Positions 39,238 through 48,837 of a stretch of DNA of 64,000 nucleotides are shown here, piece by piece (the first letter of the stretch is position 1; every line of letters starts with the position of its first letter). Below the pieces are notes generated by a model. It was not told where the DNA came from and ran no database searches. It worked only from the letters and a program-made list of their open reading frames with translations. The translations under genes were made by a program, and so were the position numbers. The stretch is from Sipunculus nudus. Taxonomy: Eukaryota; Annelida; Sipuncula; Golfingiida; Sipunculidae. Location of the stretch: NCBI GenBank assembly GCA_026874595.1, contig CM049318.1, positions 11,511,241 to 11,575,240 on the forward strand, in the 5' to 3' direction.

Positions 39238-39850
39238 AAACTGATCATTAAATTTTGATCTAATTTCTCCATGCAGAGGAAAAATGAGTCATCAGTTTCC
39301 AGATTTTGGGCATGGGGATAATCTCATGACCTTTGACCCCTGTTGACCTCAATATTGACCTAATTTGCATATTCTATATATTATCCGAAGGGACTGGTAA
39401 ATGCAACAATTTTTTCGGGTACTTTATTGTTATGGATTAAACACTGATTGCGTTATGGTCTTTTAATATAACCTACACCTAATATGGAGTTACTCACAAA
39501 ATCCTTAACATTGCATCAATGTCTTTTGTTCAGGTGCTTTTATTTTGAGTAATCCTTGCACATGTATGTGCCAAAACATTCCAAGTGTGTGATAAATTGA
39601 CCATTTGATCTAATTCCGCCATGTACAGGTATAATGAGTCGTCAGTATCTATAGATAATGAGCATGTGGGAAAGCTCATGACCTTTTGACCCCTGTTGAC
39701 CTCAATATTGATCTTATTTTCATATTTTACATTTCATCTGAACGGACTTGATAAATGCAATGATTTGTTGGGTACTTTGTTATTCTGGGTTAAATAGTTA
39801 TGGAGTTATGACCTTTTTAATTTCCCCTACCCCTAAAATGGGTGAAAAAG
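39238..39850. repeat. Two ~260-bp direct repeats with GGTCA half sites
   Basis: Units near 39238-39500 and 39592-39850 share GATCTAATTYC, the ATGAGTC(A/G)TCAGT block, CTCATGACC and CCCCTGTTGACCTCAATATTG. The first holds TGACCTTTGACCC (39327-39339), the complement of a DR1-type GGGTCAAAGGTCA. In the second, one extra T changes the spacing. The motif family is the same as in the array at 49511-50980 but in inverse orientation. Confidence 0.75.
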
Positions 39851-41502
39851 CTTCACTTTTTATAGTGTGAAAAAAAACCAGCCCGGAACCACTGGTGAGT
39901 CCCACTTAATTCAATGTTAACATCCTTAAAATCAAAGTATAGGCTTACAGCAATAAGAAAAAATAGGGTTAGCTGATTGGTGGGGGGGGGGGGGGTCAAG
40001 GTGGGTCCCTCCAGCCCACGGACTAGTAGAGCTTGTTTTAGAGGTGATATAAAACATATTGAACTGCACTTGCAATCTACATCCGTGAAACAGCTATGAA
40101 AAAGATGGCGATTTAAAGAATATTTGTTTATAGGACGAATCCCACCCCCCCCCCCCCCCCCAGCATATAGGGGCCTGATTATGCACACCTTGGAAGCTTT
40201 GTAACGCACTTTAGAATCAATATACGCCTGTTTTTAATCAAACCTTTTCTTTTACAATACACATGTTGGTGTCTACAGCATATGTTCACATATTTTGTGG
40301 TATATTCACGCTTCCAAGTCATTACCACAAAACATTCATCATGGTCTTTCCTTGAAAAATTACAACCCAACATAATTTACATTATGATTCTTTAAGGATG
40401 GATACAGGCCTAATAATATTTCGTTCGATCATTCAATATTCAGCTGCAAATCATCTCCTACTGGAAAATGACCAGCTCTGTATCTGCTAAGGAAATCATA
40501 TATGCTTCCATATCTTTGGAATCCATTAAACGTAAATTTACTTGGAAAAGTACATCATCTGCAAACGAAATGTATTTCGTTCGAGCTTCCATAGAATCAC
40601 AAAGAGTTTTATGACGTCATAAAAGCGGCTTTTAAGAAGATCATAAGCAGCCATCATTAATCTTTTAAAAAAGTAGTAATTAATATGTCAGCTCATTCGT
40701 AAGAATTCATTTTTATTCATTCTCCCTAATCAACAACACCTTTCCAAAGGGGCTTGAGACCATCAGGTCATCTTCCTTTCGGCCTGACCGATTTGTTGGC
40801 TTGACGCATTTACTGCTATATCATCATTGTATTCTTATTTTATAATATGACATGCTGCTCTCACATGATGTATGCTTACGTGGGACAACTCTGAGGTATT
40901 ATTTCCTCTCATGAATCATAAACTAAGTTTTTTTCTCTATAGTGACTGCAGTTGCCTCTCCGAGGCCCAGTAGACATACCACTAGTAATTCTCCGATAAC
41001 AAATTATCATAACTAATGGAATTTTCACAATCAGCCATTGTACCAATAATAATATGTTAATATTTGTTTATGTGGTTCTTATTAAGCATTGCTACCTATC
41101 CTCCCTGCTTCTACAAACCAATTTTCCTTGAATCCCTGCACATTTCCCGATTACCTTAATTTTGTGTTTGAGTGAACAACATGAACATACAAGCAAAGAT
41201 ATGGATTAGCTATATATCCAGCTATATATCTTATATCATAGCGTGCGTAAAGATCAAATTCGTTCTGAATGTCCTATATGAGCCAGCGTACAAATACAAT
41301 ATTACCATCATGATTTATGTTTCAAAGAAATAATTATCAAAAGAGTTCATTCTTATATCATCATGTGCGTGTTGATTTCGTTCTGTATGTCCTGTTTAAG
41401 CCAATGTACGAATACAATTTTACAAATATGATTGATGTTTCAAAGAAAAATAAAAAAAGACATTTTAAACTTTTGGGAAAAGATTTTATAACAGGGTTTT
41501 AA

Positions 41503-43146
41503 ACTCTTGGCATCTAGCACTCGTATGATAAAGATATCAGTAGGAAACTTAATGTTGATAATGTGAGAGAAAAAGTGAAAAAAAAATCTTTACTATGTTG
41601 TCAAACAAAAATCTAACATTGTTTGGAAGGGCAGAAATTTGTAGAATAGAGCCGCTTTATCCAAAGTAATATATGTATGCAATATGCATGTACCACCTCA
41701 ATCATTCATATATATTGTTATGTCAATGTTGAAACATTTTGTATGGAGAGGAAAAAACCCAAGGTCAGGTATAGTACACTGATAGGACCTTATCACAAAG
41801 GTGGTATACACTTAGCCAGCAGATTGAAAACTCAAAGAATAATTTTGATTAAAAGGTTATTTCTATGTAATACTGTTTATGCATGGAAAGCAGTATTAGT
41901 GTTTTATCTTGAGAAAATTGGTGGAGTTTCCAATGTGTCTTCAAATTTTGAATACCAGAGAATACCATTAAAGAAACCAGGCTTTTATAAACAATGTTTG
42001 GAAGATTGGTCACAAATTGTCTCAAAAGAACCAACCATAAAAAATGAGGTAAAATTGAACCTCTCTGAAACAACAAGTGAATTAAATTGGTTGAAAGTGA
42101 GTGTATTGCAAACATTTGGATTTATGTTGAATGAGGTTTGAAACAGATTTTATAACAAAGGAAGGAAAAAATGCTAAAATGGTATGAATTAATTAAAAAA
42201 TATCTTGATATTAGAGCAGGAGTCTATCTCATATGGAGATCCGTATTAGCCGCAATACCATATAACTTTTTACAATTATTGAGAAGAGGATATCAAATCT
42301 AATGAAGGTTTATCAGAGGAGCATATCATAATTACAACTGAGGGTATTACAAATATACAATGTTTGTCTTCTCATTATGTTTATGATATATTGGAGGAAC
42401 AATCATCAACTGCAACCTCAACATTGGTCAGGTTAAGACACACAATACAAGATGATAATATCAACTGGGAGAGTTACTTAAGAGCCATCCAAAATATCCC
42501 ATTGACTATGTAACCAAGGGAATTCTTATTTAAAATACTCCATAACTAATCACAAAACAATAGTTAACTATACAAATAGAAGTTAGTTGATATATAGAGA
42601 GACCGAGGAACACATTTTTTATGAATATTTCGTAAAAAATGAATCTGTATTTTAGAATTGTGGATTGGATGAAATGAAATGGAGTGATAATACCACCAGT
42701 AACCTTAAACACAGAATTTTGTGGAATGTTTCTAATTAAGAATAACCTAGAATAACCTATTAATGAATCAGGTGCTCCTTACATTTAAAATGTGTGTATA
42801 TCAAAGTAGAAAAGAATATAATCATAACACCTGCAATTTCCTACCAGATTTTTAAAGAAGATTGAAATATATAGAGAAACTTAAAGATATAATAGCAAAA
42901 CAGATATATAAGATGACTGAACATTTAGAAATATAGGAAAGAAAAGGCAAGGGGAAAATGTATTCTGTAAAGATCACTAGAATATATGTATATACTGCAT
43001 GTGCAAATTACAAGGATTGAAAACTTGAAGCATAGTTGGAATAATATCCAGCCAATGTGGTTGTATATATTGTATTTGATGTGATCGTGTACAATTACGG
43101 GTGAAATGTGTATTGTATGATTCGCAATAAAATTTATTATAAAAAT
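41503..43146 (+). mobile_element. 5'-truncated L1-like LINE insertion with TSD
   Basis: The insertion is flanked by ACAGGGTTTTAA (41491-41502) and ACAGGGTTTAA (43147-43157), a target-site duplication of about 10 bases. It ends in GCAATAAAATTTATTATAAAAAT, a LINE-type 3' tail. The coding part is the C-terminal third of an L1-like ORF2, downstream of the reverse transcriptase. It is related to the LINE at 3430-6660 but is not the same copy. It splits array copy 5 between blocks H and D. Confidence 0.75.
41677..42141 (+). pseudogene. LINE ORF2 C-terminal fragment
   Basis: This 154-residue frame is the C-terminal part of an L1-like ORF2. The block STLIGPYHKGGIHLAS corresponds to the TLIAPIEKRGLDM block at about 5025-5070 in the other LINE. 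It is followed by a KTQRI...IKRL stretch and a long basic region ending SWLKV-like. The frame breaks after 42141, and further pieces continue in other frames to about 42500. No reverse transcriptase motif is included, as expected for a 5'-truncated copy. Confidence 0.7.
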
Positions 43147-44527
43147 ACAGGGTTTAATAATTCGGTTGCCTTAGATTTTATTGTAATACGGAGAAAGCAT
43201 TCAAGATATGTGGTCCATGTGAAAAATGTATAAGTAGATTTGAAACAAGATAGTGGTCCGTGCATGAGAAGGACTTATTTTTCTCTGTGGGGATACATGA
43301 TCACACCTTGCAAGGATGTCATTACTTCACATACCATAAGAAACGACCACATACTAGACATACAAAGGAGAGTCATAATGGAGCCTACTAAAGGAAATAA
43401 ATACAATCAATAATTCAAAGAATGTAAAAAAAGTATGGACTGGCAATTGTGCGTTACACGCAGCCTGAAATCGTCTAAGATATATTTCCGCCTAAAGACA
43501 ATTCTTTATTGTTTTTTACATACAGGTCTTTTGTATTTTTCTTGCTGGAATTCGTCAAACGATAAAATGAACCGTGCTTTTTATTCTAATAGTTCAATTC
43601 CGGATAGATAATAACAATAACTTTTTTCGGGTGTACTATATAATGAAACCCCATATTTGTCTTACTTGATATACCTATTTTGCAGGGTTTTTATTTTTCA
43701 ATTCAAATCTTAATCAGTTTTAAAAAAATCAAATGTAACTTCAACAACATATCCTCTGATAAAATATTGTTTATATGGGTTGAACTGAAAATATATGTTT
43801 TACCATAAAATCAAGTTGTAAGGTATAGCTGTAAATGACAAATGACACAAAGACCTCCAGTTAATTATATATTTAACATGAAGGCTAACAGAGTATGTGA
43901 CAAAAATTTTCGTTTTATGCTGGAATTGGTTTTCCAAGTCATCTCCACAAACAAAAAGTCCTTAAAGTTTCTACAGTATTCCCGTAATGAACCTAATGCT
44001 CTTGAATCTCTGAGACTGATACGTAGACCTGATTGGAAGGCAACAAGGTCGGGTTAATCACGTGGGAGACTTCGGGAACTGATGGTCAAGTACAACCAAA
44101 TCAATTAAGTCAATTCTGCTGTTGGTTTACCAGACGAGATGTTTAATTTTAAAATCTGTGGTGGTCATTTCAAGGTCAGTGAATCGCGTGACATCGGGAC
44201 CGTGAACGTTGCTTATTAGCCCTTAAAAGTTAATTAAAAATATATTTGTTCATGAAATATTATTATGCCTATTATACGATATTTTATATGTTGATAGTGA
44301 AATGATTGAACAATTTAGTGGATTAAGATAGTTTTAATAGATAATTGAAATATTGATTTTTATAGTCTTATTAAATACTTTAACCTTCTGAATGTAATAT
44401 TTTAGTCAATTGCACTTTAATTTCATATTCCTATATTAATATGTTTTATGATTGGTGATTGTATTCTAGTTATGTAACAGCGTTTTAGAGTATATATTAT
44501 CATGGACTTTACGCTTTACAAAATAAA

Positions 44528-44541
44528 TAATAATAATAATA

Positions 44542-44581
<40 letters not shown>
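44528..44581. repeat. (AAT)n/(ATT)n microsatellite
   Basis: A short (AAT)n run turns directly into (ATT)n, giving an imperfect palindrome of about 54 bases in the gap that splits block E of array copy 5. Confidence 0.9.
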
Positions 44582-44582
<1 letters not shown>

Positions 44583-44830
44583 GGGTATCTTATGTGGACA
44601 AATCTTGACCCATTGATTCACTGAAAAAGAAATTGGTCTTAGTTTCTCTATTAGCAAATGGTCGACATACCTCGAGTAGGGTTCAATGAAGTCTTCCCAT
44701 TAAATATAGCGACGAAGCAAGGTGGATTTTTAGAGGTCCATTCTCTACCTGTGAACATCAATCACGGATTGACTTGCGTCAGTGTTCGGCAACCCAGAAA
44801 AAGCAGCACCTGTAAAATCATCATCAGTGT

Positions 44831-45960
44831 CCATTTGTTGGCCTCTCAGAATCAAGCACCCATAATTTAAAAAAAGGTCAGATTTGGACAATTAGGAATA
44901 ACTATTTTCATCTCTTATGAATAAAGAAAAAGGGTTTTTAATAAATGCAATTATATACAGAAAGAGCCTAAATGTGGCATTCCCTATATATGTGTGCATG
45001 TGTATATACAGATACAGTCCAAAAAATGCGTATGTATGTGTGTATAAAAATCGGACGCATAATATCTTGGAGTAATTCAGTTAATACCTATGTGCATATA
45101 CGTATCCGTATACAGTACATTTCGATCGGCAATTGTCGTGATTAAAAAAATATATAATTGTGGTAATGGACGGGGGAAAGCCACGCGTTACCGCCAGTGA
45201 CGATGGTGCGCTATTCCACTGTCCGATGCCTTCTTTATACTCTACAGCGTGTACATACTCTCACCACATATGGAATGCCAGTTTATAAGGTAGATGACTG
45301 ATGTGGGTAAAGTAACAGTAATCTTCTGAGGAGTTTAAACATTGACATACAGTATCAAACAGCGTGTTTCTAGATTACGCATACATTCATTGGAACAATT
45401 CTTTTTGCAGTTTTGTTAAAGTGTTAAATAGTAATGTAAATGATGAATGTTGATCTCTATGACACCACGACAACATATGACCGTCTGAACATGAAAAAAC
45501 GTTTAATTCAGTGCTAAATGTTTTTCAATCTCAACCATCTCCAGACTCAATATTTCCCAATAATTTAATATTGAGCTCTTTTGTAGCTTATATTCCGATA
45601 GCATATCATAACTAACACACAAATAAAAAAAAACCGGTTTATTCAAAGCAAATGACAAACATTTCTGAAAATAAAGAAAAGAAGATACAGAACGCTGTTG
45701 AATATATATATACAAAGTAAGCGTTTAGGTACTAAGTAATATTATAAGTTATATTAAAGAGCCATGTCTCAGAAGCGGTTCCAAAAGTGTCTGGTATAAA
45801 CAACTCCGCACCACATCAGCTCAGACGCATGGAATGAATAGTCTCAATCATTTCTGAGCAAAAGTCTAACTTACATGGTCGCAATAATGGAGTCCCGGAT
45901 ATGCAGGAGAAATATCGACTGAACACTGCGGTATATTCATATTTCTGGTTCATCGATGTG
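44831..45960. other. Unassigned sequence within array copy 5
   Basis: No gene is recognised. Weak similarity to the sequence upstream of block A in copies 1 and 2 begins at about 45860 (CATGGTCGC...). Confidence 0.35.
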
Positions 45961-45966
45961 TACCTG

Positions 45967-46121
45967 CTACATATCTGTCGAGGTTATCTTTTTCTCGGTT
46001 GACTGGTCATATGTCTTAAATATTCGTCTGAAACAATTCCATCATGTTGGGAAGGGCCGAGAAGAGAACGCACTCCCTTCCCCCCGGGAAATCGAAATGA
46101 ATATGACGCTTAACAGGATCT
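45967..46121 (-). pseudogene. Candidate peptide exon, block A copy 5 (one stop)
   Basis: On the minus strand this copy reads from AAG-ATC-CTG (46121) to TAG (45967-45969) in the same frame as the copy at 30139. It keeps KILL, a hydrophobic run, RGEGSA, FP, a Trp, FRRIF, TY and a final TSTDM. One TGA interrupts it between the FPT and W residues. It is 51 codons to stop against 55 in the other copy, and the length difference is a multiple of three. This suggests a once-coding exon. There is no usable ATG directly upstream; AG precedes ATCCTG as in a splice acceptor. Confidence 0.35.
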
Positions 46122-46126
46122 TTTAT

Positions 46127-46128
<2 letters not shown>

Positions 46129-46173
<45 letters not shown>
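46129..46173. repeat. (TA)n microsatellite
   Basis: About 45 bases of alternating A and T, lying between block A and the MITE remnant at 46177. Confidence 0.95.
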
Positions 46174-46174
<1 letters not shown>

Positions 46175-46176
46175 TA

Positions 46177-46262
46177 CAGGGAAACATCGGAATTACGACC
46201 ACCAGCGGGACCCCAATGAAGTGATCGCATTTTTGAGGTGGTCGTCTCGGTATAGTCTGATA
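46177..46262. mobile_element. pogo/Tigger-like MITE remnant
   Basis: Begins CAGGGAAACATCGGAATTACG, then has ACGACCACC and later GGTGGTCGT, which pair as an inverted repeat around a GACCCC centre. The terminus resembles the CAGTGAAACCTCG ends at 14089 and 54389. It sits directly after (TA)n like both of them. Confidence 0.5.
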
Positions 46263-46368
46263 TACAGAGCATAAAATAATATTTGCAAATGGAGCATACA
46301 TTTAAATATATAAAATTGTTTCAACCTTATACTTGATCCATTTGATCAGAAGGGATCCCGCATTTTTC

Positions 46369-46372
<4 letters not shown>

Positions 46373-46412
<40 letters not shown>
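46373..46412. repeat. (GA)n microsatellite
   Basis: About 40 bases of uninterrupted GA. Confidence 0.95.
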
Positions 46413-46416
<4 letters not shown>

Positions 46417-46859
46417 AAATAACTAAACAAACTCTTTGGCGGTGAAATATCGGGATCGCAAGTTCCGTATTAAAATATTTAAGTCAACAGTAAGCAGAAA
46501 TGAAGGTATGTTGAAGGCGTTCTTTATCTGGCAATCAAACAGGATACTTTATGAGCAATCTTTGCCTTTTTTATTCACAGAAGTCATAAAGTTTGAAATA
46601 TTTCCCAGATTTTTACTTTATATTTATTTTGCGTCTGTTTTTTATTAACCTATGTTATCAGCATGCTCTCATTACATGTAAAGATGCTTGTGTACTAATT
46701 CACCATATTTCCTTCATACAACTGATTATATTCCATAAGCACAAAATTCCCAATATTTATATAGGAAATATAACTTAATAAAATGTTTCCCCGTGCATAA
46801 AAAGATGTGTGTAACAACACTTAGGCAAACACCAACGTACGCATTTACACACGGGTGCG

Positions 46860-46862
46860 AAT

Positions 46863-46898
<36 letters not shown>

Positions 46899-46932
46899 GT
46901 GTATATAATAGATGAGAGAGAGAGAGAGAGAG
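46860..46932. repeat. Compound (AC)n-(TA)n-(GA)n microsatellite
   Basis: A (CA)n run is followed by a short (TA)n and then (GA)n. Serine- and valine/cysteine-rich open frames across it are artefacts. Confidence 0.9.
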
Positions 46933-48200
46933 ATCGAGAGAGAGGAAAACATGCCCTATAGTAGTTTGTGAATATATACTCACAATAAATAAAGGTAACA
47001 TGTTCCGAGTAGCAATCCATACATATGTACTCCGATGAACAACCGTGTTGTGTTTACACAGACGTGGTGACACGCAACAACGTTATTCGTGATGATGAAC
47101 TGAGGTTGCCGCACAGGTGATACAAGATAAAACCTCGCTCGGTTTGACTTGATTGCAAAATGCATTTCTGGGGAGCTTGTTGAGAGCAATATGGTTGTAA
47201 CGCACAATTTTGGCGGAGGAAACCCTCAGATAACCACGCTCATTTTCATCACGTTTAGCGTAGCCATGAATACCACTCTGTAGGCATTTATATTAGGCTG
47301 GTAAGCCTCACTTGAGTCGTGAAATAAGCTTTACGAGGGAATCGTCACAAAAAATTCGTGCCGGGTATAAACACAAACACCCGGTTTCGTTACTATTCAT
47401 AAACACGATGACAACGATCCGTATCACTAATCACATCTTTTGTATTTTATGATGTTATCAATATAACCTGTGTTAAAGCAAGGCGTGGTTCCCGTTGGGC
47501 CCTGTGTACAACAAAAGGGGTCATGATGCAAGACGACACCTGCATGGACACGCACCCAGACAGGCCTCCTATAAAAACACTTCGCATTTCGCCACAGCTT
47601 TCGATGATGGGGAGTTCTCTTCTAACAATTTTTGTAGTATTAATTTCTAAGAAGGTTGAATGCAATGGGTCCTGTTCCGGAACCACGTGGTGATGGTATA
47701 TGTAAGCAAGTATATGTGTTAATTTTCCTTAGCGTTGGCGCACTAACGAATATCCATTATATCAATAATCTCAATAATTCTGTAACAGCCGTCTGTACTG
47801 CAATTTTCTCTGTTTCTGTATTTCTTTAACTGCAGTCTGTAATGTACAAGTTCCGTAACTACACTAGCTACGAATGATGAATTATAAAAATGAATACACG
47901 TGAACTAAAATGAAAATCAGTCTCTATGGTATTGAGAAATTTCCTGTATCGCTTACAAATTGGCTGTCATAATGTTGTAACCCGTGAGAGCAATGCTTAT
48001 ATTTGCCGTCAGAAATTCAACAACTCGCACAGGAATCTAGCATTAGGTTGAGTTTTAACGAAATTTTTCTAGCACATGGAATTTGTTGTTAGAAAGTATG
48101 CTAAAAGGTAATAATTTGTCAGGTTTTTGTAAAGTGACAGGAGACTTGTAGGCCATGAGACGTTTTAAAATGACGATAAACATTTGCATCCTCCGGGAGC

Positions 48201-48837
48201 TTAACAGTGCGGTCCTCGTTGAAGGATGTTAAGGCACTTTGACGCCAGTGCGTTGTTTGTAGACTTTGTATTGTCAGAGCCGTAATGATGCACACACTTA
48301 TTTCTTTATTGGTATGTAACTGAATAAGTCTTGTGTGTACAAGTGATGTCTAGGTGATCATTTAGGTACCCTTATGTTTTGGCAAACATTTTCATCGTTC
48401 CATGAGACACATTATTCCGTCAGAGGTCTTTTCTAGATTAAAACAATTTTCCTATTTCATGGAATGTGGGACTGCAAGGATCACTTGTCTTAACTGTTAA
48501 AAATCAGAATTCGTTTACAGTACAAATATGCATACTTACTATTTCTTTAAATATTACTTATTCTGTTTTATCCGTAAAACAAAACATTCATGGTCATGTC
48601 ATTTGCCTTGAAACTTTTCTAATCTAGCCTGTTTTTTTACCATTCCTACACCGTTCATAACCAGTATACCTATACGGCACAACATATATACCTACGTGTA
48701 TTTAGAAACCCCAGTGCAATGCGTGGAACGCCCTCTTTACCTACAGTCCCAAAACAGTAGAGTCCTATTCCTTTGAGCAGTCCATGGGACCTTGCATCGT
48801 GATCACGGATCAATGTATTATTACTCCACATAGGGAG
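48201..48837. other. Unassigned, end of the segmental array
   Basis: No gene is recognised. About 48540-48640 retains weak similarity to block M (ATTCATGGTCATGTC... against CATTCATCATGGTC...). Confidence 0.35.

Larger units (their letters stand above)
40050..48200 (+). repeat. Segmental tandem array, copy 5
   Basis: Fifth and longest copy. Blocks present: M (40050-40370), C (40500-40740), G (40900-41010), H (41090-41200), then a LINE insertion (41503-43146), D (43290-43530), E (43830-44230 and 44590-44830, split by an AT-rich stretch with (ATT)n), A (45967-46121), I (47040-47165) and sequence at 47240-48200 that matches 27480-27840. Similarity continues weakly to about 48640. It is longer than copies 1 and 2 mainly because of insertions. 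Confidence 0.65.
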
